Assembly (NCBI GenBank): GCA_963740675.1
Contig: CAVUFS010000013.1
Coordinates: forward strand, 1 to 64,000
Direction of reading: 5' to 3'
DNA: 64,000 nucleotides
DNA from: CAIKMD01 sp963740675
GTDB taxonomy: Bacteria; Pseudomonadota; Alphaproteobacteria; ATCC43930; CGMCC-115725
Under the pieces are notes generated by a model. That model searched no databases, was not told the origin of the DNA, and saw only the letters and a program-made list of their open reading frames with translations. This document shows positions 44,556-53,798 of this stretch, one piece after another. Made by a program: the position numbers and the translations under genes. The stretch's first letter is position 1. Every line of letters begins with the position of its first letter.

Positions 44556-46676
44556 ATGAAGAAACCGATCGTTCGATGCGTGGCGCTTGCGGTAGCAGGA
44601 TTTGTCGGTGCGGCAGTACCCAGCAAGGCGCAGGTTTTGCAGGAGATAACTGTGACCGCATCGGCGCTCGGTTCGAGCGATGCGGCTTCGCAAGGCAGCG
44701 TCGATGCCGCCAAGTTGGAGGAGTTTCCGGCCTACCGTCCCGGCGAATATCTGGAAGCCGTCCCTGGGCTGATCGTCACGCAACACAGCGGCGAGGGAAA
44801 AGCCAATCAGTATTTCTTGCGCGGCTTCAATCTCGACCATGGCACTGATATCGACATCACGCTCGATGGCATGCCGGTGAACATGCGTACCCATGCCCAC
44901 GGTCAGGGGTATGCCGACCTCAATTTCATGATCCCCGAACTGATAAAAGGCATGGATTACAGCAAGGGGCCTTATTACGCCGATAAAGGCGATTTCGATA
45001 CCGCAGGCTCGGTGACGATCGACTATGTCGATACGCTGCCGCACGATCTCGCCTCGATCAGCGCCGGCACGCTCGGCGATTATCGCGGCTTCGCCGGCAT
45101 GTCGCGACCGGTTGGTCAAGGGCCTTGGGGCATCGGCAATTTCCTCATCGCCGCGGAATACGATCGCGTCGATGGACCGTGGCAACTGCCGGACAATTAC
45201 AACAAGGGTAATCTGGTTTTGCGGTACAGCCAGGGCGCGCCGGCCAATGGCTTTGCGATCACCGGCATGTTCATGGACGATGCTTGGCATGCCACCAATC
45301 AAGTGCCGTTGCGTGCAGTGAACAGCGGGCAAATCGATCTTTGGGGACCGCTCGATCCGACCGATGGCGGCAGTGCGGAGCGCTACAGCCTATCGGGAAG
45401 GTATGCGTCCACGGACAACGATGGCCAATTCAAGCTCAGCGGCTACTTCATCAACAATGCGCTCAAGCTCGTCAACAATTTCGACGGCTTCGTCACCTTT
45501 CCGCCGCCCGTCGGCGATCAGTTCATTCAGCAAGAACGCCGCCAGGTCTTCGGCGCGGACACCAGCTACACGAAATTCGGTAGCTTGTTCGACCGCCCAT
45601 CTGACAACACCTTCGGCTTCCAAACGCGCACCGACTTCAATCATCTCGGGCTCGCCCAAAGTCTCAACGGAACGCCGACCTTCGTCGTCCGCAACGATCG
45701 CATTCTCGAAACCAGCGGCGGCTTCTATGCCGAGAACCGCACGCAGTGGATAGATTGGTTCCGAACGGTCGCGGGAGCGCGCGAGGATATTTTCTACGGC
45801 AGCGATAGCAGCACGCCGATCGCGGAAAATTCAGGCACGACCGCGAAAGGCATGATCAGCCCCAAGCTCAATGCCACTTTCGGTCCGTGGCAAAAGACGG
45901 AGCTTTATCTCAGCTACGGTCAAGGGTTCCACAGCAACGACCTGCGCGGCGCAGTGACAACGGTCGATGCGCTCAGCACCGAGCTCAATCAGCAGGCCGG
46001 CGTAAATCCTGCGACCGTTCCACAAGGGAAAACCCCGCTGCTCACCAAGGCCGAAGGATACGAGATCGGAATCCGCAGCGAGATCGTGCCGCAAGTGAGC
46101 ATGTCGGCTGCTCTGTTCGTCCTCGACCTTGCCAGCGAAGCGACTTTCGACGGCGATTCAGCCGGTACGTCGGTCGGTCGGCCGAGCCGGCGTACCGGTG
46201 TTGAACTGAGCGGTAGTTACGCACCGCTCGACTGGCTGTCTTTCACCGGCGATTTCGCTTTCACCCGCGCGCGTTTCACCGATGCGGATGACGGATCGGC
46301 CGATGTTTGGCCGGGACATCCCGGCAGCTACGTTCCGGAAGCGGCGAAGATCATCGCTTCGGCCGAGATGGCAATCCAGAATCTCGGACCTTGGGATGGC
46401 GGTCTGCGCATGCGCTATTTCGGACCGCGACCGCTCACCGAGGATGGCAGCATCCGATCCGGTCCGACGCTGCTCTTCGATACTCGCGCCGGCTATCACT
46501 TCTCGCCCGTGTGGCATTTGCAACTCGACATTTTCAATCTGTTCAATTCGCATGCCCATCAGATCGACTATTTCTACGCGTCGCAATTGGCCAACGAGCC
46601 GGCGCCGGTGTTTGACATCCATTTCAAGCCGGTCGAGCCGCTCTCGGCGCGACTGACGCTGGCGGCATCTTTCTAA
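44556..46676 (+). CDS. TonB-dependent outer-membrane receptor, predicted nickel receptor
   Basis: A 706-aa receptor with a signal peptide (VALAVAGFVGAAVPSKA), TonB box (LQEITVTAS), plug domain (YLEAVPGLIVTQHSGEGKAN to about residue 150) and a 22-strand barrel ending ...LTLAASF with a terminal Phe. The plug carries NQYFLRGFNLDHGTDIDITL and MRTHAHGQGYADLNF (His-rich), as in metal-type TBDRs. Start and SD (GGGAGG) are clear. A perfect NikR operator 38 bp upstream indicates nickel-dependent control, so a Ni(II) complex is the likely cargo (inference). Confidence 0.9.
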   Translation: MKKPIVRCVALAVAGFVGAAVPSKAQVLQEITVTASALGSSDAASQGSVDAAKLEEFPAYRPGEYLEAVPGLIVTQHSGEGKANQYFLRGFNLDHGTDIDITLDGMPVNMRTHAHGQGYADLNFMIPELIKGMDYSKGPYYADKGDFDTAGSVTIDYVDTLPHDLASISAGTLGDYRGFAGMSRPVGQGPWGIGNFLIAAEYDRVDGPWQLPDNYNKGNLVLRYSQGAPANGFAITGMFMDDAWHATNQVPLRAVNSGQIDLWGPLDPTDGGSAERYSLSGRYASTDNDGQFKLSGYFINNALKLVNNFDGFVTFPPPVGDQFIQQERRQVFGADTSYTKFGSLFDRPSDNTFGFQTRTDFNHLGLAQSLNGTPTFVVRNDRILETSGGFYAENRTQWIDWFRTVAGAREDIFYGSDSSTPIAENSGTTAKGMISPKLNATFGPWQKTELYLSYGQGFHSNDLRGAVTTVDALSTELNQQAGVNPATVPQGKTPLLTKAEGYEIGIRSEIVPQVSMSAALFVLDLASEATFDGDSAGTSVGRPSRRTGVELSGSYAPLDWLSFTGDFAFTRARFTDADDGSADVWPGHPGSYVPEAAKIIASAEMAIQNLGPWDGGLRMRYFGPRPLTEDGSIRSGPTLLFDTRAGYHFSPVWHLQLDIFNLFNSHAHQIDYFYASQLANEPAPVFDIHFKPVEPLSARLTLAASF

Positions 46677-46743
46677 ATCGGTACAGCGTGCAAGAGTGAT
46701 TGCGATTTTGCCATTGCGCTCTATCGCATCGCTGCATAGGATC

Positions 46744-46925
46744 GCCGCGATGGTTCCCTTCGGGGATTGAATGGGAACGCGGTGAGGGCCTCTCGTTAAT
46801 TTAAACGGGCCCGAAGCCGCGGCTGCCCCCGCAACTGTAAGCGGCGAGCTACGCGCCAACATGCCACTGGGAAACCGGGAAGGCGGCGCAAAGCAAAGAC
46901 CCGCGAGCCAGGAGACCTGCCATCA
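46744..46925 (+). ncRNA. Cobalamin (adenosylcobalamin) riboswitch
   Basis: All sequence landmarks of the class are present in order: GCCGCGATGGTT... and GAATGGGAACGCGGTG (P2/P3 region), CCCCGCAACTGTAAGCGGCGAGC, GCCACTGGGAAACCGGGAAGGCGGC (P5-P6 region), and the B12 box GAGCCAGGAGACCTGC (46906-46921). It lies 118 bp upstream of btuB. Binding of adenosylcobalamin would block expression. Between it and the btuB start is a 118-nt stretch with no clear terminator, so translational control is likely. Confidence 0.96.
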
Positions 46926-47043
46926 TCGTGGTCACGCGCGAACACATTGGGCGGGGTGCCCCGATGGAGACCAGAAAGCGGCCTTCCGGCAGCGACTGGA
47001 CTTTGGTTCGCAGTGACGTGTCACGTTGCTGCGAGGCCTTTGC

Positions 47044-48999
47044 ATGTCCGCTCCTTTTCGTTCCCGTCTTGCGATTTCCTTTGTTCTAGCCAGCCTTCCC
47101 TTCGCGACGAGTGCGCGCGCCCAGGACGCGACGCCCACGTCAATCCAGATAAACACGCCGATCATCGTGACCGGTGCGACGCGCATACCGACGCCTGAAG
47201 ATCAGCTCGGTACCAGCGTTACGGTCGTCACGGGCGACCAGATCGAACAGAAGCAGCAGCGTACCTTGCCCGAAGTGCTGCAAGACGTGCCCGGCTTGAA
47301 CGTAGTGCAAGCTGGAAGTCCCGGCGGCACAGCGTCGGTCTTCATACGCGGCACCAATGGCAACCACACCAAGGTACTGGTTGACGGCATCGATGTGAGC
47401 GATCCGAGCTCGGCCGACGGTTCGTTCGATTTTTCGCAGCTCCTCGCCTCCGATATCGATCGCGTCGAGGTGCTGCGCGGCCCGCAAAGCGGCCTTTACG
47501 GATCGGAGGCGATCGGCGGTGTCATCAATATCATCACCAAGACAGGCAATGGTCCGCCCAAAGCGATTGCTGGCATCGAAGGCGGCTCGTTCGGGACCTT
47601 CAACCAGACCGCCGGCATCAGCGGCTCGCAGGCGCGCTTCAACTACAACGCCAACATCGCGCATTATCGCACGACGAATACGCAGGTGACGCCGAGCGAT
47701 CTCGTGCCGCCGGGCCGCCCGCTCAATGATGATTTCTACGACAACACGACCTATGCGACGAAGCTCGGTGCCAATCTTACCGACAATTTCGATGTTGGCC
47801 TGGTCGCGCGCTATATCGATACCGATCTGCGCTCGACATCGGACGATCTCATTGCCGGGCCCGAGGCGATCCGCACCAACAGCGACAACCACGAGCTGTT
47901 CACGCGCGGCACCGCTCACTTGACGCTATTCGATGGGCTCTTCGATCAAACGCTCGGCTATGGCTACACGAATTATCGGCGCCGCATCTTCGATCCGAAT
48001 GCCGCCACCTTGGCGTTCGGCAACGACCCGGGCTATTTCCGCGGCGATCGCACGAAGATCGATTATCAGGGCAATATCCATGTCATGGCCGGTCAGATCG
48101 TGACGATCGGTGCCGAGCATGAGCGCGATACGATCAACGACAGCTCGCCTGCGACTGCCGCCTATTCCAACAATGCCGGCTTTGTCCAATTGCAATCGAG
48201 CTTCGGCGAGCGGTTCTTCAACACCGCGAGCCTGCGCTATGATGGCAACAGCCAGTTCGGCGGTGCCACGACTTATCGCATAGCGCCGGCGATCATCGTG
48301 CCCGAGACGGATACGACATTTCGCGGCAGCGTCGGCACCGGTTTCAAGGCGCCGACGCTCGATCAGCTCTTCGATAGCTTTCCGGAATTTGGCTTTTTCG
48401 CCAATCCCAATCTCGTGCCGGAGAAGAGCTTCGGCTGGGATGCCGGCGTCGAGCAGAAGTTCCTTGACCGCCGCGCTTCAGTCGGTGCCACTTATTTTCA
48501 CAACAACATCACGAATCTGATCGACTTCAACGACACCTTCACCACGCTGATCAATGTCGGCGAGGCGACGACCTATGGCGTCGAGAGTTTCGTCGCCTAT
48601 AAGCCATGGGACGTTCTCAGCCTGCGCGTCGACTACACCTATACGATGGCGCGCAATGACATTACGGATGAGGCGTTGTCACGCCGGCCCAAGCACAAGG
48701 CGAGCCTCAACGCGACATGGCAAGTGACGGAACGTGCGTCGCTCAACGGTACCGTGCTCTATACCGGGTCATGGATCGATTCGAACCGGTCGGGCACCAT
48801 GGCGGGGCTGGTGGCGAGCCCCTATACGCTGGTGAATATCGCCGGCTCCTACGATCTCGGGCATGGGGTGACGGCGTTCGCACGGATCGATAATCTAACC
48901 AACCGTCACTACCAGGATCCGATCGGCTTCCTGCATCAGGGGATCGGCGTGTTCGGTGGCGTGAAGGTGGCGATCGATGCCGCGAATTTGGGCGGTTAG
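47044..48999 (+). CDS. btuB: Vitamin B12 TonB-dependent receptor BtuB
   Basis: A 651-aa outer-membrane receptor. The signal peptide is followed by the TonB box region (TPIIVTGATR), the plug (EVLQDVPGLNVVQAGSPGGTA, VFIRGTNGNHTKVLVDGIDV, LLASDIDRVEVLRGPQS) and a barrel ending in GGVKVAIDAANLGG. BtuB identity is supported chiefly by the riboswitch just upstream and by plug similarity. ATG 47044 is preferred over 47026. Followed after 16 bp by the next gene, so one operon. Confidence 0.93.
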   Translation: MSAPFRSRLAISFVLASLPFATSARAQDATPTSIQINTPIIVTGATRIPTPEDQLGTSVTVVTGDQIEQKQQRTLPEVLQDVPGLNVVQAGSPGGTASVFIRGTNGNHTKVLVDGIDVSDPSSADGSFDFSQLLASDIDRVEVLRGPQSGLYGSEAIGGVINIITKTGNGPPKAIAGIEGGSFGTFNQTAGISGSQARFNYNANIAHYRTTNTQVTPSDLVPPGRPLNDDFYDNTTYATKLGANLTDNFDVGLVARYIDTDLRSTSDDLIAGPEAIRTNSDNHELFTRGTAHLTLFDGLFDQTLGYGYTNYRRRIFDPNAATLAFGNDPGYFRGDRTKIDYQGNIHVMAGQIVTIGAEHERDTINDSSPATAAYSNNAGFVQLQSSFGERFFNTASLRYDGNSQFGGATTYRIAPAIIVPETDTTFRGSVGTGFKAPTLDQLFDSFPEFGFFANPNLVPEKSFGWDAGVEQKFLDRRASVGATYFHNNITNLIDFNDTFTTLINVGEATTYGVESFVAYKPWDVLSLRVDYTYTMARNDITDEALSRRPKHKASLNATWQVTERASLNGTVLYTGSWIDSNRSGTMAGLVASPYTLVNIAGSYDLGHGVTAFARIDNLTNRHYQDPIGFLHQGIGVFGGVKVAIDAANLGG

Positions 49000-49015
49000 A
49001 TGAGGAGCGTCGCGC

Positions 49016-49597
49016 ATGAGCATAGCGGTCGTACCGCAGCGGGTCGTCGATGAAGACGGGGCGACCGTCGAAGTCTTCGCGCTGCCGACCGACGCCGAGA
49101 GTCTCGAAGAGCTCGTGCGCGACATCTTTACCAATCACTGGCACGAGATCACCTTCGGTCCGATCATCCAGGGCGCGGCGTGGGAGATGCGCGCCGCCGC
49201 TGCGCCCGAACGGATTGCAATGTTCGACGGTTATCTGACCGTGGCTTTCGGTGTGCCGCATTTCCATATTTGCATTGGCGAGCATAGAGGCGCGCACAAT
49301 AATCCTGTCGCACCCGAGCTCGCGCATCACCGCCGCACATCGCGCGCCGAGCTCTATCGCCGGCTGTCGCGCGAGATGACGCCGGTGTCGTGGGGACTAC
49401 GCCTCTACAACGGCAAGAACGAGCAGCAGATCACCGTGCTGCTGCCCAACCCGTTTCTCGATGCCGAGACCGACAAAGTCTTGCGCATGCCCGATTGGTC
49501 GCGGCTCGCGATGTGGGACAAGTTGCGGGCGCGTTGGCTTGGGATGAAAGAGCCCGACGCCTTCGATCGCTCGGGCACCGGCTTCCGTCATCACTGA
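49016..49597 (+). CDS. Uncharacterised protein (193 aa) in the B12 operon
   Basis: Starts 16 bp after btuB with GAGGAG-type SD; no signal peptide or membrane segment, so cytoplasmic. It contains ELVRDIFTNHWHEITFGPII, a His-rich segment VPHFHICIGEHRGAHNNPV and a second cluster ELAHHRRTSRAELYRRLSRE, then WGLRLYNGKNEQQITVLLPNP. The His/Cys-rich pattern would suit metal or corrinoid binding, but that is inference. I do not recognise the family. Control by the cobalamin riboswitch strongly implies a corrinoid-related role. Confidence 0.8.
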   Translation: MSIAVVPQRVVDEDGATVEVFALPTDAESLEELVRDIFTNHWHEITFGPIIQGAAWEMRAAAAPERIAMFDGYLTVAFGVPHFHICIGEHRGAHNNPVAPELAHHRRTSRAELYRRLSREMTPVSWGLRLYNGKNEQQITVLLPNPFLDAETDKVLRMPDWSRLAMWDKLRARWLGMKEPDAFDRSGTGFRHH

Positions 49598-49632
49598 AAC
49601 ACGATTATTTTCCGATCCAGAAGGAGAACACG

Positions 49633-50202
49633 ATGCAGCAGAACCTGAAGACCGCGCCCGATCTTCCGCGTCACGTCTTGTGGCTGACCGTGCTGGTCGC
49701 CGCGAGCATTGCTTTCACGTTCGGTTTCGCTTGTGCCGTGCCGTTCGCGGCCTTCGGAGCCGCGACTGCGCTGACGCTCAACACGCGCGACGCACTCTTG
49801 CTCACGGCCACACTTTGGCTCGCGAACCAGATCGTCGGCTTCGGTCTCATGGGTTATCCCTGGGACGGGTCGACGCTGCTTTGGGGCGCCGTGCTCGGGG
49901 TCGTTGCGCTGCTGTCCACCGCGGCCGCGCGGATCGCGAGCGCGTGCTTCGCCTCTGCGTCCTATAGCGTGATCCTCGTCGCGAGCTTCGCCGCTGCCTT
50001 TATCGTCTATGAGGGCAGCCTCTATATCGTCTCGGCGGCTTGGCTGGGCGGCACCGAAGATTTTGCCGCCTCGATCGTTGCTTATATCGCCGGACTGAAC
50101 ATCGTGGCTTTCGTCGGGTTGCTCATTCTCGAGCAACTCGGCCGGATGCTGGGTCTTGCCGCCGCGCCGTCGCTCGGCGTCGCCACCCCGCACCACGCCT
50201 GA
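49633..50202 (+). CDS. Uncharacterised membrane protein (189 aa) in the B12 operon
   Basis: Starts at ATG 49633 with a strong AAGGAGA SD. About six predicted helices: residues 15-45, 50-70, 82-103, 110-135, 145-165, 168-185 (approximate). The size and helix count resemble small integral transporters such as ECF S-components or BtuM-like proteins, but no specific signature was recognised; only two cysteines lie in likely helices (FACAVPF, SACFAS). It ends the riboswitch-controlled operon. Candidate inner-membrane step for corrinoid uptake (inference). Confidence 0.8.
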   Translation: MQQNLKTAPDLPRHVLWLTVLVAASIAFTFGFACAVPFAAFGAATALTLNTRDALLLTATLWLANQIVGFGLMGYPWDGSTLLWGAVLGVVALLSTAAARIASACFASASYSVILVASFAAAFIVYEGSLYIVSAAWLGGTEDFAASIVAYIAGLNIVAFVGLLILEQLGRMLGLAAAPSLGVATPHHA

Positions 50203-50218
50203 CACGCTCGCCATGCTT

Positions 50219-50254
50219 GCTGCGGGGAGCCGAAGGCCATCGGCACCCCGCGGC
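50219..50254. terminator. Long hairpin after the B12 operon
   Basis: GCGGGG-A-GCCGA pairs with TCGGC-A-CCCCGC around loop AGGCCA, extended by GCT/GGC at the base. It follows the last B12-operon gene and precedes the convergent small gene's stop. No T-tract is present; it may act as a bidirectional stop or stabiliser. Confidence 0.6.
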
Positions 50255-50260
50255 TAAGCG

Positions 50261-50458
50261 CTAGGCTACGTCTTGATCCTGCGGATAGAGCAGGAGAGGG
50301 CGGGCGCCCTGCCAGATTTCGATACCGGCAAATCCAGGACGCGTCGTTAATAGACTACGCCCGTGATTAAGAGCAGCATCGTCAGAGCCACTGACATATT
50401 CGACAACTTCGCAAATGCGCCGCTCTTTGCTTACGAAATAAGCCCGGTACCAGTTCAT
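50261..50458 (-). CDS. Small protein (65 aa), unknown
   Basis: ATG 50458 with a GGCGAG SD. Sequence MNWYRAYFVSKERRICEVVE then SDDAALNHGRSLLTTRPGF and IEIWQGARPLLLYPQDQDVA. The composition and start look genuine for a small soluble protein. I do not recognise the family. Located between the B12 operon and the second TonB gene. Confidence 0.6.
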   Translation of the reverse strand: MNWYRAYFVSKERRICEVVEYVSGSDDAALNHGRSLLTTRPGFAGIEIWQGARPLLLYPQDQDVA

Positions 50459-50579
50459 CTCGCCATTCCCAAATGTTCGCACGCTTGTGTGGCGCGAATA
50501 TCTATTCTTTCGAGAATTTTTCGCAATTCGGATTACCCCGTACGGGAATCTACGTAGTCGAAGAGGCGTTTCGGCGAGT

Positions 50580-51581
50580 TTAGTGGAACAGCCGGTCGAA
50601 CAGACCGATGCGGAAATTCTCCGGCATCACAAGCGTGAGCGTATCGCCTTGATAGCGATCCGGCACTTTGGGGATTGGCGATGCGGCGTGGATCATGGCA
50701 AGCGCTGCCTGGTCGAGTATCGGGAAGCCTGAGCTCTTCTCGACCCACGCATCGGTCACCGTCCCGTCGCGCGTGAATTTGAAGCCGAGCTGTACCAGGC
50801 CTTCCTGCTTCTGTTTGACGGCCTCGTCCGGGTATTTGCGATAGCGCTGCACCCAACGCCGCACCGCGTCGAGATAATCGTCGCCCGGCCCGTTGAGCGA
50901 GCCATTGCCGACAGCGGCGCGGCCCGGACCTGCGTCGCCACGTCCGCGGCCGCCGGTGCCCGGCGGCAAGGGCTGATCGGTGCCGGCGGCGCTCGCAGTC
51001 TGGTTCGGCGTCTGCGTCGCGGTCGTCGGCTGCTGTGCGGTGGGCTGCGGCGTCGGCGGTATCGGCGTGGTTTCCGCTGTCTCGGTATGGGTTGGCGGCG
51101 GCTTCGGTTGAGACGGCCGCGGCTTGTGTTGCGGCACCGGCTCGACCGCCTCTTGCGGCGCGGGGGCCGGCGTGACCTGGGTTTGCGCCAGGCTCGGCAC
51201 TTCGGAAGAAGGCTGCGGTGGCGTCTCGACCGGCGGCGTCGGCTGCTGCGGTTCCGGTTCCGTCGTGCTCGCGGTCGGCTGCGCTTCGCTCGTGGATTCG
51301 CTGGCGGCGCTCGCGGACGAGGCGGCCGTCTCGCCGTTGTCGCCACCCGCGGCGCCGGATTGGCCTTCTTTATCCTGGATCACGGTCACGGGGATCGGGG
51401 GGAGCGGCACCGGCTCTTCGCCGACCGGCTGCCAGATTAGGTAGAGTACGATGAGAATCAGCGCATGAGAGAACGCCGAGAGCGACATCGCCGTGCGGAA
51501 GCGCCGCCGCTCGCGCGATCGCGTGGTAGCTTCATTGGCGTCGAGACGTGGTCCGCTGGCGAGGGTGGTGATCTGGGTCAT
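50580..51581 (-). CDS. Second TonB-family energy transducer
   Basis: A 333-aa protein. The membrane helix is SALSHALILIVLYLIW-like (SAFSHALILIVLYLIW, residues about 35-50), then a very long Pro/Gln/Thr/Glu-rich spacer (about 55-220) and a C-terminal TonB domain (about 235-330: YLDAVRRWVQRYRKYPDEAV, QKQEGLVQLGFKF). It is the second such gene in 10 kb and lies beside the B12 operon; pairing with BtuB or the nickel-linked receptor is unproven. No exbB/exbD here. Confidence 0.88.
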   Translation of the reverse strand: MTQITTLASGPRLDANEATTRSRERRRFRTAMSLSAFSHALILIVLYLIWQPVGEEPVPLPPIPVTVIQDKEGQSGAAGGDNGETAASSASAASESTSEAQPTASTTEPEPQQPTPPVETPPQPSSEVPSLAQTQVTPAPAPQEAVEPVPQHKPRPSQPKPPPTHTETAETTPIPPTPQPTAQQPTTATQTPNQTASAAGTDQPLPPGTGGRGRGDAGPGRAAVGNGSLNGPGDDYLDAVRRWVQRYRKYPDEAVKQKQEGLVQLGFKFTRDGTVTDAWVEKSSGFPILDQAALAMIHAASPIPKVPDRYQGDTLTLVMPENFRIGLFDRLFH

Positions 51582-51752
51582 CCCCTGAAATCCGCCCCCG
51601 TGGCAATAAACGCCAATCGGTACCCTTGCGTTGCGCAAGCTTCAGCGATGCCGGATCTTCTGGCGCGTCGCGATTGCCGGTTCATGGACAATCTTCCTGA
51701 ACCGCTTTGCCGCGGCGCGCAAGAGCGAGCGGCGGCGTGTGGTCAAAACGTG

Positions 51753-51786
51753 GGCGAGCGCGACTGCGGGTACGGTCGCGCTCGCC
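51753..51786 (-). terminator. Terminator downstream of the autotransporter fragment
   Basis: A perfect 12-bp stem, GGCGAGCGCGAC (51753-51764) with GTCGCGCTCGCC (51775-51786), loop of 10 bases. On the minus strand it is followed by CACGTTTTG, a short T-run, right after the autotransporter stop at 51802. Confidence 0.7.
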
Positions 51787-51801
51787 AGAAGCTAGATTTC
51801 G

Positions 51802-53725
51802 CTAGAACTGGACGAGCAGGCCGCCGGAAACGGCCTGGGCGGTGTAGCCGCCCGTCACTTTCGCGTCGTAGTCGAAGAAAATCTGCGTCGACGACGTGAT
51901 GGTGGTCGTCACGCCGGCGCCGCCGAGGAAGCTGTCGCTGCCGAAGCTGGTGCCGGTCGCCGTGAACACGCTGCCTGGCGAGGTGGCAAAGGCGGCCCGC
52001 ACGGTCCCCGTTTCATCGAGGAATTCGTGCTGCCACGCGGCTCGCAATTCAGGCCGGAAGACGGTTGATCCGATTTGCCACGTTGCCGCAACGCGCGTGC
52101 CGAGCGTTGTCGTGAACGAGTTCGGGTCCATCGACTGCACTTTCAGCGCCGTGCCCCCGTTTTCGGTGAAGCTATCGGTGTGAACATGCAGGTAGCCGAG
52201 GCCGAGATAGGGCGTGATCCGCGCCTGCGGCGCGACGGCCGGATGCAGCGCGTAGCCTGTCTCGCCATAGAGGCGATAGCTCTGACCGTTGAAGCTGCCA
52301 TTGTCGACGCCCGGCGCGAGCAGCGTCACGACGCGAGCGGTTTTGTAGGTCTGCCAGCCGAAGCCGGCGATGCCGTCCACATACCAGTTCGGATCGACGG
52401 TGTATTGGCCGTAGACCGAGCCCTCATAGGCATTGGTCTGGGTGAAGCCACCACCCGACACACTCGCCTTGTCCGTCGCGACATTGAGCGCGATACCGGC
52501 GACGATGCGGTCGGTGATCTGATTGTCGGCCCCGATGATGAGGCCCGCGCCTGAATCGCTATAGGGCGAACTGGTCGCGGTCGACGGCGCGCTGCTGCTG
52601 AGCCCATAGCCGCGCGTCCAGAGCCCCCAGCGATGCGGCATCGAAGCCGGCGCCCCGCCATGGCCGGCATCGGACATCTGCGCGACTTGCGGGACGTCGG
52701 CCTGTGCAAATTGGATGCCCATGCCCGGGACGTAGTTCGCGCTGACTGAGCCGCCATAGCCATCACCCTGCGACAGACGATCCGACAGGGAGTTGGTGAA
52801 CATTTGCCACGACTGGACCAGCGGCTGATAATTCGTTTGCGTGAATTGCGAGCCCGAAAGCTGCGTCAGCGCCGGTGCCGGATCGGATAGTGTGAAGAGC
52901 TGATCGAGCGTCGCATTGCCGCCCGCGATATTGATGATCGCAGTCGCGACCGATTGTTGATTGCCGTTGAGGCCCGGCACCTGGCTCGGCGATAACATCG
53001 TCAGCGTCAGATTGTCGACGGTGCTGCTCTGCGCGAGGGCTCGCGACGAAGAACGGCGAGTTCGATGTTGTCGCGAAGCTGCCGACCATCGTGCCGCCGG
53101 TGACGACGGCCCCGTAGCTGTAGGTGCCGGGCGTCCAGGCGAAGGCCCCTTCGAAAGCCTGAAGCACGGCACCCGGGGCCGGCGAGATCGTGCCGCTCGC
53201 GCTGATGCTCGCGTGGTTGTTCGTCGCCGCCGGAGTCACCGCGAGCGCAAGGATCGAGCCGGCGCTCTGACTGTAGTTCGTCGTGCTGACGCCCGCTGTG
53301 GTGAGATTCTGCAACAGCAGTGTGCCGCTCTTGAGATTGGTCGAACCGATGCCCGACATGATGCCGGCGTAGCTGAATGTTTTCCCTGCACCCGGCTGGA
53401 TATTCACGGTCGGCGCCACGCCGCCGCTGCCCGCGATATTGCCGATGATCGCGCCGCCGTTGATGTTGAGCGTATCGCCACCGGCGGAGAACAGGATCGC
53501 GCCGCCGGTACCCGAAGTCGGACCGACGATCGATCCCGCGTTTTGATTGATCGTGTTCGCGCCGGCAGCGTGCGCCAGATTGATCGCCCAAGTGCTGCCT
53601 TCGATCGTTCCACTATTCACGATCGTCGCGGCGCTGCTAACCAAGCCGATCCCGACGCCAGTCCTCGCACCGACAACGGTTGCCGCGATCGTCCCGCTAT
53701 TGGCGATCGTCAGGCTTGCCCAGCG
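51802..53725 (-). pseudogene. Autotransporter, 5'-truncated and frameshifted
   Basis: The 3' end encodes an autotransporter beta-barrel (about 260 residues, from RGYGLSS-like to ...TAQAVSGGLLVQF with terminal Phe), preceded by a passenger with Gly/Thr/Asn-rich beta-helix sequence (INQNAGSIVGPTSGTGGAIL, STNYSQSAGSILAL). The frame is open from 53725 but has no start codon, signal peptide or N-terminal passenger; a stop occurs at 53726-53728 and the hyi-like gene starts 74 bp further. A second break near 53041 (a one-base insertion joins FFVA to ALAQSSTVDN when removed) splits the remnant. Truncation, unlike the frameshifts, is probably real. Confidence 0.85.
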
Positions 53726-53798
53726 TCACGGAATCTTGTTGTTTCTCATGCCAAGGAGGGATCGCTAGCCCCTCCATATAACAGGGAGAGCGCGAGCC

